Assembly: GCF_050948215.1 (NCBI RefSeq) | Contig: NW_027488567.1 | Span: 806,001-870,000, forward strand | DNA length: 64,000 nt | DNA from: Halictus rubicundus | Taxonomy: Eukaryota; Arthropoda; Insecta; Hymenoptera; Halictidae | Reading direction: 5' to 3' | Shown here: piece by piece, positions 39,201 through 54,700 of the stretch | Layout: each line of letters starts with the position of its first letter | Position numbering within the stretch: the first letter of the stretch is position 1 | Made by a program: the position numbers and the translations under genes | The notes under the pieces: generated by a model | Databases searched by the model: none | Seen by the model: only the letters and a program-made list of their open reading frames with translations | What the model was told of the DNA's origin: nothing

Positions 39201-42200
39201 AGGATAGAGGATAGGATAGGATAGAGGATAGCATAGGATAGAGGATAGGATAGGATTGAGGATAACATAGGGGATTGGATAGGATAGAGGATAGGAGACG
39301 ATAGAGGATAGGATAGGATTGATGATAGGATAGGATAGATGATATTATAGGAAAGAGGATAGGATATGATAGAGGATACGATATTATAGAGGATAGGATA
39401 GGATAGGGGATAGGATAGGATGGAGGATAGGATAGGATAGAGGATAAGATAGGATAGAGTATAACATAGGGGATTGGATAGGATAGAGGATAGGAGACGA
39501 TAGAGGATAGGATAGGATTGATGATAGGATAGGAAAGATTACAGGATAGGATACAGGATACGATATTATAGAGGATACGATATTATAGAGGATAGGATAG
39601 GATAGAGGATAGGATAGGATAGAGGATAGGATAGGACAGAGGATAGGATAGGATATAGGATAGGATAGGATAGAGGATAGGATAGGATAGAGGATAGGAT
39701 AGGATAGATGATTGGATAGGATAGAGGATACCAAAGGATAGAGGATAGGATAGGATTGAGGATAGGATAGGAAAGAGGACAGGGTGGGATACAGGATACG
39801 ATATTATAGAGGATACGATATTATAGAGGATACGATATTATAGAGGATAGGATAGGATAGAGGATAGGATAGGATAGAGGATAGGATAGGATAGAGGATA
39901 GGATAGGATAGAGGATAGGATAGGATAGAGGATAGGATAGGATAGAGGATAGGATAGGATAGAGGATAGGATAGAGGATTGGATAGGATAGAGGATATTA
40001 TAGGATAGAGGATAGGATAGGATAGCGGATAGGATAGTATGGAGTATACGATAGAATTGAGGATAGGATAGGGTTGAGGATAGGATAGGATAGAGGATAG
40101 GAGAAGATAGAGGATAGGATAGGATAGAGGATAGGATACGATAGAGGATAGGATAGAGAATAGGATAGGATAGAGGATAGGGGATTGGATCGGATACAGG
40201 ATAGGAGACGGTAGAGGATTGGATAGGATAGAGGATATTATAGGATAGAGGATAGGATAGGATTGATGATAGGATAGGAAAGATTACAGGATAGGATACA
40301 GGATACGATATTATAGAGGATAGGATAGGATAGAGGATAGGATAGGATAGAGGATAGGATAGGATAGAGCATAGGATAGGATAAAGGATAGGATAGGATA
40401 GAGGATTGGATAGGATAGAGGATACCAAAGGATAGAGGATAGGATAGGATTGAGGATAGGATAGGAAAGAGGACAGTATAGGATACAGGATACGATATTA
40501 TAGAGGATACGATATTATAGAGGATAGGATAGGATAGAGGATAGGATAGGATAGAGGATAGGATAGGATAGAGGATAGGATAGGATAGAGGATAGGATAG
40601 GATAGAGGATAGGATAGGATAGAGGATAGGATAGGATAGAGGATAGGATAGGATAGAGGATAGGATAGGATAGAGGATAGGATAGGATAGAGGATAGGGT
40701 AGGATAGAGGATAGGATGGTATACAGGATAGGATAGGATAGACGATAGGATAGGATAGAGGATAGGATAGGATAGAGGATAGGATAGAATAGAGGATAGG
40801 ATAGTATAGAGGATAGGATACGATAGAGGATAGGATAGAGAATAGGATAGGATAGAGGATAGGGGATTGGATCGGATACAGGATAGGAGACGGTAGAGGA
40901 TTGGATAGGATAGAGGATAGGATAGGATAGAGGATATTATAGGATAGAGGATAGGATAGGATTGATGTTAGGATAGGAAAGATTACAGGATAGGATACAG
41001 GATACGATATTATAGAGGATAGGATAGGATAGAGGATAGGATAGGATAGAGGATAGGATAGGATAGAGGATAGGATAGGATATAGGATAGGATAGGATAG
41101 AGGATAGGATAGGATAGAGGATAGGATAGGATAGATGATTGGATAGGATAGAGGATACCAAAGGATAGAGGATAGGATAGGATTGAGGATAGGATAGGAA
41201 AGAGGACAGGATAGGATACAGGATACGATATTATAGAGGATACGATATTATAGAGGATACGATATTATAGAGGATAGGATAGGATAGAGGATAGAATAGG
41301 ATAGAGGATAGGATAGGATAGAGGATAGAATAGGATAGAGGATAGGATAGGACAGAGGATAGGATAGGATAGAGGATAGGATAGGATAGAGGATAGGATA
41401 CGGATAGAGGATAGGATAGGATAAAGGATAGGATAGAGGATAGGATAGAGGATTGGATAGGATAGAGGATATTATAGGATAGAGGATAGGATAGGATAGC
41501 GGATAGGATAGTATGGAGTATACGATAGAATTGAGGATGGGATAGGGTTGAGGATAGGATAGGAAAGAGGATAGGAGAAGATAGAGGATAGGATAGGATA
41601 GAGGATAGGATACGATAGAGGATAGGATAGAGAATAGGATATGATAGAGGATAGGGGATTGGATCGGATATGGGATAGGAGACGGTAGAGGATTGGATAG
41701 GATAGAGGATATTATAGGATAGAGGATAGGATAGGATTGATGATAGGATAGGAAAGATTACAGGATAGGATACAGGATACGATATTATAGAGGATACGAT
41801 ATTATAGAGGATAGGATAGGATAGAGGATAGGATAGGATAGGATAGAGGATAGGATAGGATATAGGATAGGATAGGATAGAGCATAGGATAGGATAGAGG
41901 ATAGGATAGGATAGAGGATTGGATAGGATAGAGGATACCAAAGGATAGAGGATAGGATAGGATTGAGGATAGGATAGGAAAGGGGACAGGATAGGATACA
42001 GGATACGATATTATAGAGGATAGGATAGGATAGAGGATAGGATAGGATAGAGGATAGGATAGGATAGAGGATAGGATGGGATAGAGGATAGGATAGGATA
42101 GAGGATAGGATAGGATAGAGGATAGGATAGGATAGAGGATAGGATAGGATAGAGGATACGATATTATAGAGGATAGGATAGGATAGAGGATAGGATAGGA

Positions 42201-44984
42201 TAGAGGATAGGATAGGATAGAGGATAGCATAGGATAGAGGATAGGATAGGATTGAGGATAACATAGGGGATTGGATAGGATAGAGGATAGGAGACGATAG
42301 AGGATAGGATAGGATTGATGATAGGATAGGAAAGATTACAGGATAGGATACAGGATACGATATTATAGAGGATACGATATTATAGAGGATAGGATAGGAT
42401 AGAGGATAGGATAGGATAGAGGATAGGATAGGACAGAGGATAGGATAGGATATAGGATAGGATAGGATAGAGGATAGGATAGGATAGAGGATAGGATAGG
42501 ATAGATGATTGGATAGGATAGAGGATAGGATAGGATAGAGGATAGGATAGGATAGAGGATAGGATAGGATAGAGGATAGGATAGGATAGAGGATAGGGTA
42601 GGATAGAGGATAGGATGGTATACAGGATAGGATAGGATAGACGATAGGATAGGATAGAGGATAGGATAGGATAGAGGATAGGATAGGATAGAGGATAGGA
42701 TAGTATAGAGGATAGGATACGATAGAGGATAGGATAGAGAATAGGATAGGATAGAGGATAGGGGATTGGATCGGATACAGGATAGGAGACGGTAGAGGAT
42801 TGGATAGGATAGAGGATAGGATAGGATAGAGGATATTATAGGATAGAGGATAGGATAGGATTGATGTTAGGATAGGAAAGATTACAGGATAGGATACAGG
42901 ATACGATATTATAGAGGATAGGATAGGATAGAGGATAGGATAGGATAGAGGATAGGATAGGATAGAGGATAGGATAGGATATATGATAGGATAGGATAGA
43001 GCATAGGATAGGATAGAGGATAGGATAGGATAGAGGATTGGATAGGATAGAGGATACCAAAGGATAGAGGATAGGATAGGAATGAGGATAGGATAGGAAA
43101 GAGGACAGGATAGGATACAGGATACGATATTATAGAGGATACTATATTATAGAGGATAGGATAGGATAGAGGATAGGATAGGATAGAGGATAGGATAGGA
43201 TAGAGGATAGGATAGGACAGAGGATAGTATAGGATAGAGGATAGAATAGGATAGAGGATAGGATAGGATAGAGGATAGGATGGGATAGAGGATAGGATAG
43301 GATAGAGGATAGGATAGGATAGAGGATAGGATAGGATAGAGGATAGGATAGGATAGAGGATAGGATAGGATAGAGGATAGGATAAGACAGAGGATTTGAT
43401 AGGATAGAGGATAGGATATTATAGAGGATAGGATAGGATAGAGGATAGGATATTATAGAGGATAGGATAGGTTAGAGGATAACATAGGGGTTTGGATAGC
43501 ATAGAGCATAGGAGACGATAGAGGACAGGATAGGTTTGATGATAGGATAGGAAAGAGGACAGGATAGGATACAGGATACGATATTATAGAGGATAGGATA
43601 GGATAGAGGATAGGATAGGATAGAGGATAAGATAGGATAGAGGATAGGATAGAGGATAGGATAGGATAGAGGATAGGATAGGATAGAGGATAGTATAGGA
43701 TAGAGGATAGGATAGGATAGAGGATAGGATAGGATAGAGGATAGGATAGGATATAGGATAGGATAGGATAGAGGATAGGATAGGATAGAGGATAGGATAG
43801 GATAGAGGATAGGATAGGATAGATGATTGGATAGGATAGAGGATACCAAAGGATAGAGGATAGGATAGGATTGAGGATAGGATAGGAAAGAGGACAGGAT
43901 AGGATACAGGATACGATATTATAGAGGATACGATATTATAGAGGATACGATATTATAGAGGATAGGATAGGATAGAGGATTGGATAGGATAGAGGATAGG
44001 ATAGGATAGAGGATAGAATAGGATAGAGGATAGGATAGGACAGAGGATAGGATAGGATAGAGGATAGGATAGGATAGAGGATAGGATAGGATAGAGGATA
44101 GGATAGGATAGAGCAGGATAGGATAGAGGATAGGATAGAGGATAGGATAGAGGATTGGATAGGATAGAGGACATTATAGGATAGAGGATAGGATAGGATA
44201 GCGGATAGGATAGGATGGAGTATAGGATAGAATTGAGGATAGGATATTATAGAGGATAGGATACGATAGAGGATAGGATAGAGAATAGGATAGGATAGAG
44301 GATAGGGGATTGGATCGGATACAGGATAGGAGACGGTAGAGGATTGGATAGGATAGAGGATAGGATAGGATAGAGGATATTATAGGATAGAGGATAGGAT
44401 AGGATTGATGTTAGGATAGGATAGAGGATAAGATAGGATAGAGGATAGGATAGGATAGAGGATAGGATAGGATAGAGCAGGATAGGATAGAGGATATGAT
44501 AGAGGATTGGATAGGATAGGATAGCGGATAGGATAGGATGGAGTATAGGATAGAATTGAGGATAGGATAGGGTTGAGGATAGGATAGGAAAGAGGACAGG
44601 ATAGGATAGAGGATAGGATAGGATAGAGGATAGGATAGGATAGAGCAGGATAGGATAGAGGATAGGATAGAGGATAGGATAGAGGATTGGATAGGATAGA
44701 GGACATTATAGGATAGAGGATAGGATAGGATAGCGGATAGGATAGGATGGAGTATAGGATAGAATTGAGGATAGGATAGGGTTGAGGATAGGATTGGAAA
44801 GAGGACAGGATAGGATAGAGGATAGGATAGGATAGAGGATAGGATAGGATAGAGGATAGGACAGGATAGATGATAGGATAGGATAGAGGATAGGATTGGA
44901 TAAAGGATAGGATAGGATACAGGATAGGAGAGGATAGAGTATAGGATAGGATAGAGGATAGGATAGGATAGAGGATAGCATAGG
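36130..44984 (+). repeat. Large HOR copy 1 (~8.9 kb)
   Basis: This is the first full copy of the largest repeated block. Matching runs to copy 2 at offsets of 9,044, then 9,049 and 9,032 (one GGATA lost, one extra 17-mer here), and to copy 3 at 15,752, 15,735, 15,701 and about 16,393. Internally it holds a further duplication: 38.2-39.3 kb recurs at 41.2-42.3 kb (offset 2,996), carrying GATACGGATAG, AATTGAGGATGGG, GATCGGATATGGG and GAAAGGGGACAGG. Compared with copies 2 and 3 it lacks roughly 0.6 kb near 43.6-43.7 kb, where it jumps to the GTATAGG landmark (43,691 against 50,114 in copy 2). Confidence 0.88.
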
Positions 44985-47900
44985 ATAGAGTATAGGATAG
45001 GATAGAGGATAGGATGGGATAGAGGATACGATAGGATAGAGGATAGGATAGCATAGAGGATAACATAGGGGATTGGATAGGATAGAGGATAGGAGACGAT
45101 AGAGGATAGGATAGGATAGAGGATAGGATAGGATAGAGGATAGGATAGGATAGAGGATAGGATAGGATAGAGGATAGGATAGGATATAGGATAGGATAGG
45201 ATAGAGGATAGGATACGATAGAGGATAGGATAGGATAGATGATTGAATAGGATCCAGGATACCAAAGGATAGAGGATAGGATAGGATAGCGGATAGGATA
45301 GTATGGAGTATACCATAGAATTGGGGATAGGATAGGTTTGAGGATAGGATAGGATAGAGGATATGAGAAGATAGAGGATAGGATAGGATAGAGGATAGGA
45401 TACGATAGAGGATAGGATAGAGAATAGGATAGGATAGAGGATAGGGGATTGGATCGGATACAGGATAGGAGACGGTAGAGGATTGGATAGGAAAGAGGAT
45501 AGGATAGAGGATAGGATAGAGGATTGGATAGGATAGAGGATATTATAGGATAGAGGATAGGATAGGATAGCGGATAGGATAGGATCGAGTATAGGATAGA
45601 ATTGAGGATAGGATAGGGTTGAGGATAGGATAGAGAATAGGATAGGATAGAGGATAGGGGATTGGATCGGATACAGGATAGGAGACGGTAGAGGATTGGA
45701 TAGGATAGAGGATATTATAGGATAGAGGATAGGATAGGATTGATGATAGGATAGGAAAGATTACAGGATAGGATACAGGATACGATATTATAGAGGATAG
45801 GATAGGATAGAGGATAGGATAGGATAGAGGATAGGATAGGATAGAGCATAGGATAGGATAAAGGATAGGATAGGATAGAGGATTGGATAGGATAGAGGAT
45901 ACCAAAGGATAGAGGATAGGATAGGATTGAGGATAGGATAGGAAAGAGGACAGTATAGGATACAGGATACGATATTATAGAGGATACGATATTATAGAGG
46001 ATAGGATAGGATAGAGGATAGGATAGGATAGAGGATAGGATAGGTTAGAGGATATTATAGGATAGAGGATAGGATAGGATTGATGTTAGGATAGGAAAGA
46101 TTACAGGATAGGATACAGGATACGATATTATAGAGGATAGGATATTATAGAGGATAGGATAAGATAGAGGATAGGATAGGATAGAGGATAGGATAGGATA
46201 GAGGATAGGATAGGATAGAGGATAGGATAGGATATAGGATAGGATAGGATAGAGGATAGGATAGGATAGATGATAGGATAGGATAGAGGATACCATAGGA
46301 TAGAGGATAGGATAGGATTGAGGATAGGATAGTAAAGAGGACAGGATAGGATACAGGATACGATATTATAGAGGATACGTTATTATAGAGGATAGGATAG
46401 GATAGAGAATAGGATACGGATAGAGGATAGGATAGAGGATTGGATAGGATAGAGGATATTATAGGATAGAGGATAGGATAGGATAGCGGATAGGATAGTA
46501 TGGAGTATACGATTGAATTGAGGATAGGATAGGGTTGAGGATAGGATAGGATAGTGGATAGGAGAAGATAGATGATAGGATAGGATAGAGGATAGGATAC
46601 GATAGAGGATAGGATAGAGAATAGGATAGGATAGAGGATAGGGGATTGGATCGGATACAGGATAGGAGACGGTAGAGGATTGGATAGGATAGAGGATAGG
46701 ATAGAGGATAGGATAGAGGATTGGATAGGATAGAGGATATTATAGGATAGAGGATAGGATAGGATAGCGGATAGGATAGGATCGAGTATAGGATAGAATT
46801 GAGGATAGGATAGGGTTGAGGATAGGATAGGAAAGAGGACAGGATAGGATAGAGGATAGGATAGGATAGAGGATATGATAGGATAGAGGATAGCATAGGA
46901 TAGAGGATAGGATAGGATAGAGGATAACATAGGGGATTGGATAGGATAGAGGATAGGAGACGATAGAGGATAGTATAGGATTGATGATAGGATAGGAAAG
47001 ATTACAGGATAGGATACAGGATACGATATTATAGAGGATACGATATTATAGAGGATAGGATAGGATAGAGGATAGGATAGGATAGAGGATAGGATAGGAT
47101 AGAGGATAGGATAGGATATAGGATAGGATAGGATAGAGGATAGGATAGGATAGAGGATAGGATAGGATAGATGATTGGATAGGATAGAGGATACCAAAGG
47201 ATAGAGGATAGGATAGGATTGAGGATAGGATATGAAAGAGGACAGGATAGGATACAGGATACGATATTATAGAGGATACGATATTATAGAGGATACGATA
47301 TTATAGAGGATAGGATAGGATAGAGGATAGAATAGGATAGAGGATAGGATAGGATAGAGGATAGAATAGGATAGAGGATAGGATAGGACAGAGGATAGGA
47401 TAGGATAGAGGATAGGATAGGATAGAGGATAGGATACGGATAGAGGATAGGATAGGATAAAGGATAGGATAGAGGATAGGATAGAGGATTGGATAGGATA
47501 GAGGATATTATAGGATAGAGGATAGGATAGGATAGCGGATAGGATAGTATGGAGTATACGATAGAATTGAGGATGGGATAGGGTTGAGGATAGGATAGGA
47601 AAGAGGATAGGAGAAGATAGAGGATAGGATAGGATAGAGGACAGGATAGGATAGAGGATAGGATAGGATAGAGGATAGGATAGGATAGAGGATAGGATAG
47701 GATAGAGGATACGATATTATAGAGGATAGGATAGGATAGAGGATAGGATAGGATAGAGGATAGGATAGGATAGAGGATACCATAGGATAGAGGATAGGAT
47801 AGGATTGAGGATAACATAGGGGATTGGATAGGATAGAGGATAGGAGACGATAGAGGATAGGATAGGATTGATGATAGGATAGGATAGATGATATTATAGG

Positions 47901-50900
47901 AAAGAGGATAGGATATGATAGAGGATACGATATTATAGAGGATAGGATAGGATAGGGGATAGGATAGGATGGAGGATAGGATAGGATAGAGGATAAGATA
48001 GGATAGAGTATAACATAGGGGATTGGATAGGATAGAGGATAGGAGACGATAGAGGATAGGATAGGATTGATGATAGGATAGGAAAGATTACAGGATAGGA
48101 TACAGGATACGATATTATAGAGGATACGATATTATAGAGGATAGGATAGGATAGAGGATAGGATAGGATAGAGGATAGGATAGGACAGAGGATAGGATAG
48201 GATATAGGATAGGATAGGATAGAGGATAGGATAGGATAGAGGATAGGATAGGATAGATGATTGGATAGGATAGAGGATACCAAAGGATAGAGGATAGGAT
48301 AGGATTGAGGATAGGATAGGAAAGAGGACAGGGTGGGATACAGGATACGATATTATAGAGGATACGATATTATAGAGGATACGATATTATAGAGGATAGG
48401 ATAGGATAGAGGATAGGATAGGATAGAGGATAGGATAGGATAGAGGATAGGATAGGATAGAGGATAGGATAGGATAGAGGATAGGATAGAGGATTGGATA
48501 GGATAGAGGATATTATAGGATAGAGGATAGGATAGGATAGCGGATAGGATAGTATGGAGTATACGATAGAATTGAGGATAGGATAGGGTTGAGGATAGGA
48601 TAGGATAGAGGATAGGAGAAGATAGAGGATAGGATAGGATAGAGGATAGGATACGATAGAGGATAGGATAGAGAATAGGATAGGATAGAGGATAGGGGAT
48701 TGGATCGGATACAGGATAGGAGACGGTAGAGGATTGGATAGGATAGAGGATATTATAGGATAGAGGATAGGATAGGATTGATGATAGGATAGGAAAGATT
48801 ACAGGATAGGATACAGGATACGATATTATAGAGGATAGGATAGGATAGAGGATAGGATAGGATAGAGGATAGGATAGGATAGAGCATAGGATAGGATAAA
48901 GGATAGGATAGGATAGAGGATTGGATAGGATAGAGGATACCAAAGGATAGAGGATAGGATAGGATTGAGGATAGGATAGGAAAGAGGACAGTATAGGATA
49001 CAGGATACGATATTATAGAGGATACGATATTATAGAGGATAGGATAGGATAGAGGATAGGATAGGATAGAGGATAGGATAGGATAGAGGATAGGATAGGA
49101 TAGAGGATAGGATAGGATAGAGGATAGGATAGGACAGAGGATAGTATAGGATAGAGGATAGAATAGGATAGAGGATAGGATAGGATAGAGGATAGGATGG
49201 GATAGAGGATAGGATAGGATAGAGGATAGGATAGGATAGAGGATAGGATAGGATAGAGGATAGGATAGGATAGAGGATAGGATAGGATAGAGGATAGGAT
49301 AAGACAGAGGATAGGATAGGATAGAGGATAGGATATTATAGAGGATAGGATAGGATAGAGGATAGGATATTATAGAGGATAGGATAGGTTAGAGGATAAC
49401 ATAGGGGTTTGGATAGCATAGAGCATAGGAGACGATAGAGGACAGGATAGGTTTGATGATAGGATAGGAAAGAGGACAGGATAGGATACAGGATACGATA
49501 TTATAGAGGATAGGATAGGATAGAGGATAGGATAGGATAGAGGATAAGATAGGATAGAGGATAGGATAGAGGATTGGATAGGATAGGATAGCGGATAGGA
49601 TAGGATGGAGTATAGGATAGAATTGAGGATACGATAGGGTTGAGGATAGGATAGGAAAGAGGACAGGATAGGATAGAGGATAGGATAGGATAGAGGATAG
49701 GATAGGATAGAGCAGGATAGGATAGAGGATAGGATAGAGGATAGGATAGAGGATTGGATAGGATAGAGGACATTATAGGATAGAGGATAGGATAGGATAG
49801 CGGATAGGATAGGATGGAGTATAGGATAGAATTGAGGATAGGATATTATAGAGGATAGGATACGATAGAGGATAGGATAGAGAATAGGATAGGATAGAGG
49901 ATAGGGGATTGGATCGGATACAGGATAGGAGACGGTAGAGGATTGGATAGGATAGAGGATAGGATAGGATAGAGGATATTATAGGATAGAGGATAGGATA
50001 GGATTGATGTTAGGATAGGAAAGATTACAGGATAGGATACAGGATACGATATTATAGAGGATAGGATAGGATAGAGGATAGGATAGGATAGAGGATAGGA
50101 TAGGATAGAGGATAGTATAGGATAGAGGATAGGATAGGATAGAGGATAGGATAGGATAGAGGATAGGATAGGATATAGGATAGGATAGGATAGAGGATAG
50201 GATAGGATAGAGGATAGGATAGGATAGAGGATAGGATAGGATAGATGATTGGATAGGATAGAGGATACCAAAGGATAGAGGATAGGATAGGATTGAGGAT
50301 AGGATAGGAAAGAGGACAGGATAGGATACAGGATACGATATTATAGAGGATACGATATTATAGAGGATACGATATTATAGAGGATAGGATAGGATAGAGG
50401 ATTGGATAGGATAGAGGATAGGATAGGATAGAGGATAGAATAGGATAGAGGATAGGATAGGACAGAGGATAGGATAGGATAGAGGATAGGATAGGATAGA
50501 GGATAGGATAGGATAGAGGATAGGATAGGATAGAGCAGGATAGGATAGAGGATAGGATAGAGGATAGGATAGAGGATTGGATAGGATAGAGGACATTATA
50601 GGATAGAGGATAGGATAGGATAGCGGATAGGATAGGATGGAGTATAGGATAGAATTGAGGATAGGATATTATAGAGGATAGGATACGATAGAGGATAGGA
50701 TAGAGAATAGGATAGGATAGAGGATAGGGGATTGGATCGGATACAGGATAGGAGACGGTAGAGGATTGGATAGGATAGAGGATAGGATAGGATAGAGGAT
50801 ATTATAGGATAGAGGATAGGATAGGATTGATGTTAGGATAGGATAGAGGATAAGATAGGATAGAGGATAGGATAGGATAGAGGATAGGATAGGATAGAGC

Positions 50901-51721
50901 AGGATAGGATAGAGGATATGATAGAGGATTGGATAGGATAGGATAGCGGATAGGATAGGATGGAGTATAGGATAGAATTGAGGATAGGATAGGGTTGAGG
51001 ATAGGATAGGAAAGAGGACAGGATAGGATAGAGGATAGGATAGGATAGAGGATAGGATAGGATAGAGCAGGATAGGATAGAGGATAGGATAGAGGATAGG
51101 ATAGAGGATTGGATAGGATAGAGGACATTATAGGATAGAGGATAGGATAGGATAGCGGATAGGATAGGATGGAGTATAGGATAGAATTGAGGATAGGATA
51201 GGGTTGAGGATAGGATTGGAAATAGGACAGGATAGGATAGAGGATAGGATAGGATAGAGGATAGGATAGGATAGAGGATAGGACAGGATAGATGATAGGA
51301 TAGGATAGAGGATAGGATTGGATAAAGGATAGGATAGGATACAGGATAGGAGAGGATAGAGTATAGGATAGGATAGAGGATAGGATAGGATAGAGGATAG
51401 GATAGGATAGATGATTGAATAGGATCCAGGATACCAAAGGATAGAGGATAGGATAGGATAGCGGATAGGATAGTATGGAGTATACCATAGAATTGGGGAT
51501 AGGATAGGTTTGAGGATAGGATAGGATAGAGGATATGAGAAGATAGAGGATAGGATAGGATAGAGGATAGGATACGATAGAGGATAGGATAGAGAATAGG
51601 ATAGGATAGAGGATAGGGGATTGGATCGGATACAGGATAGGAGACGGTAGAGGATTGGATAGGAAAGAGGATAGGATAGAGGATAGGATAGAGGATTGGA
51701 TAGGATAGAGGATATTATAGG
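44985..51721 (+). repeat. Large HOR copy 2 (~6.7 kb, internally deleted)
   Basis: From about 45,121 to 47,640 this copy matches copy 3 at a constant 6,720 bp, with three visible substitutions (C at 45,216 against G; G at 47,484 against T; A at 47,595 against T). Two deletions explain its shorter length. About 466 bp is missing at 47,641, after which the offset to copy 3 becomes 7,186. About 2.6 kb is missing near 49.1 kb, where it passes from material matching 40.6 kb to material matching 43.2 kb of copy 1. Its right end holds an additional block at about 51.4-51.72 kb that duplicates 51.95-52.27 kb (offset 548). Confidence 0.9.
45444..45475 (+). repeat. Conserved variant module GGGGATTGGATCGG...GAGACGG (exemplar)
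   Basis: This exemplar is one of roughly 55-60 copies (hand count) of the same departure from the 17-mer: GGGGATTGGATCGG, ATACAGGATAGG, then AGACGG. It is preceded by GAGAATAGG and followed by TAGAGGATTGG. Copies are found from 124 to 63,787 and are nearly invariant; the main sub-variant, GGATATGGG in place of GGATACAGG, is confined to the right half (38.7, 41.7, 54.4, 57.3, 62.2, 63.3 and 63.8 kb). It is the best single landmark for phasing the higher-order repeat. Confidence 0.9.
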
Positions 51722-54700
51722 ATAGAGTATAGGATAGGATAGAGGATAGGATGGGATAGAGGATACGATAGGATAGAGGATAGGATAGCATAGAGGATAA
51801 CATAGGGGATTGGATAGGATAGAGGATAGGAGACGATAGAGGATAGGATAGGATAGAGGATAGGATAGGATAGAGGATAGGATAGGATAGAGGATAGGAT
51901 AGGATATAGGATAGGATAGGATAGAGGATAGGATAGGATAGAGGATAGGATAGGATAGATGATTGAATAGGATCCAGGATACCAAAGGATAGAGGATAGG
52001 ATAGGATAGCGGATAGGATAGTATGGAGTATACCATAGAATTGGGGATAGGATAGGTTTGAGGATAGGATAGGATAGAGGATATGAGAAGATAGAGGATA
52101 GGATAGGATAGAGGATAGGATACGATAGAGGATAGGATAGAGAATAGGATAGGATAGAGGATAGGGGATTGGATCGGATACAGGATAGGAGACGGTAGAG
52201 GATTGGATAGGAAAGAGGATAGGATAGAGGATAGGATAGAGGATTGGATAGGATAGAGGATATTATAGGATAGAGGATAGGATAGGATAGCGGATAGGAT
52301 AGGATCGAGTATAGGATAGAATTGAGGATAGGATAGGGTTGAGGATAGGATAGAGAATAGGATAGGATAGAGGATAGGGGATTGGATCGGATACAGGATA
52401 GGAGACGGTAGAGGATTGGATAGGATAGAGGATATTATAGGATAGAGGATAGGATAGGATTGATGATAGGATAGGAAAGATTACAGGATAGGATACAGGA
52501 TACGATATTATAGAGGATAGGATAGGATAGAGGATAGGATAGGATAGAGGATAGGATAGGATAGAGCATAGGATAGGATAAAGGATAGGATAGGATAGAG
52601 GATTGGATAGGATAGAGGATACCAAAGGATAGAGGATAGGATAGGATTGAGGATAGGATAGGAAAGAGGACAGTATAGGATACAGGATACGATATTATAG
52701 AGGATACGATATTATAGAGGATAGGATAGGATAGAGGATAGGATAGGATAGAGGATAGGATAGGTTAGAGGATATTATAGGATAGAGGATAGGATAGGAT
52801 TGATGTTAGGATAGGAAAGATTACAGGATAGGATACAGGATACGATATTATAGAGGATAGGATATTATAGAGGATAGGATAAGATAGAGGATAGGATAGG
52901 ATAGAGGATAGGATAGGATAGAGGATAGGATAGGATAGAGGATAGGATAGGATATAGGATAGGATAGGATAGAGGATAGGATAGGATAGATGATAGGATA
53001 GGATAGAGGATACCATAGGATAGAGGATAGGATAGGATTGAGGATAGGATAGTAAAGAGGACAGGATAGGATACAGGATACGATATTATAGAGGATACGT
53101 TATTATAGAGGATAGGATAGGATAGAGAATAGGATACGGATAGAGGATAGGATAGAGGATTGGATAGGATAGAGGATATTATAGGATAGAGGATAGGATA
53201 GGATAGCGGATAGGATAGTATGGAGTATACGATTGAATTGAGGATAGGATAGGGTTGAGGATAGGATAGGATAGTGGATAGGAGAAGATAGATGATAGGA
53301 TAGGATAGAGGATAGGATACGATAGAGGATAGGATAGAGAATAGGATAGGATAGAGGATAGGGGATTGGATCGGATACAGGATAGGAGACGGTAGAGGAT
53401 TGGATAGGATAGAGGATAGGATAGAGGATAGGATAGAGGATTGGATAGGATAGAGGATATTATAGGATAGAGGATAGGATAGGATAGCGGATAGGATAGG
53501 ATCGAGTATAGGATAGAATTGAGGATAGGATAGGGTTGAGGATAGGATAGGAAAGAGGACAGGATAGGATAGAGGATAGGATAGGATAGAGGATATGATA
53601 GGATAGAGGATAGCATAGGATAGAGGATAGGATAGGATAGAGGATAACATAGGGGATTGGATAGGATAGAGGATAGGAGACGATAGAGGATAGTATAGGA
53701 TTGATGATAGGATAGGAAAGATTACAGGATAGGATACAGGATACGATATTATAGAGGATACGATATTATAGAGGATAGGATAGGATAGAGGATAGGATAG
53801 GATAGAGGATAGGATAGGATAGAGGATAGGATAGGATATAGGATAGGATAGGATAGAGGATAGGATAGGATAGAGGATAGGATAGGATAGATGATTGGAT
53901 AGGATAGAGGATACCAAAGGATAGAGGATAGGATAGGATTGAGGATAGGATATGAAAGAGGACAGGATAGGATACAGGATACGATATTATAGAGGATACG
54001 ATATTATAGAGGATACGATATTATAGAGGATAGGATAGGATAGAGGATAGAATAGGATAGAGGATAGGATAGGATAGAGGATAGAATAGGATAGAGGATA
54101 GGATAGGACAGAGGATAGGATAGGATAGAGGATAGGATAGGATAGAGGATAGGATACGGATAGAGGATAGGATAGGATAAAGGATAGGATAGAGGATAGG
54201 ATATAGGATTGGATAGGATAGAGGATATTATAGGATAGAGGATAGGATAGGATAGCGGATAGGATAGTATGGAGTATACGATAGAATTGAGGATGGGATA
54301 GGGTTGAGGATAGGTTAGGAAAGAGGATAGGAGAAGATAGAGGATAGGATAGGATAGAGGATAGGATACGATAGAGGATAGGATAGAGAATAGGATAGGA
54401 TAGAGGATAGGGGATTGGATCGGATATGGGATAGGAGACGGTAGAGGATTGGATAGGATAGAGGATATTATAGGATAGAGGATAGGATAGGATTGATGAT
54501 AGGATAGGAAAGATTACAGGATAGGATACAGGATACGATATTATAGAGGATACGATATTATAGAGGATAGGATAGGATAGAGGATAGGATAGGATAGGAT
54601 AGAGGATAGGATAGGATATAGGATAGGATAGGATAGAGCATAGGATAGGATAGAGGATAGGATAGGATAGAGGATTGGATAGGATAGAGGATACCAAAGG

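Noticed and set aside
45000..54400. Assembly duplication as the definite cause of the 6,720-bp offset copies
   Set aside because: The copies differ by substitutions, a 17-bp unit and a 466-bp deletion, and a third diverged copy exists at 36 kb, so a genuine tandem structure is more likely. Artefact cannot be excluded without reads.
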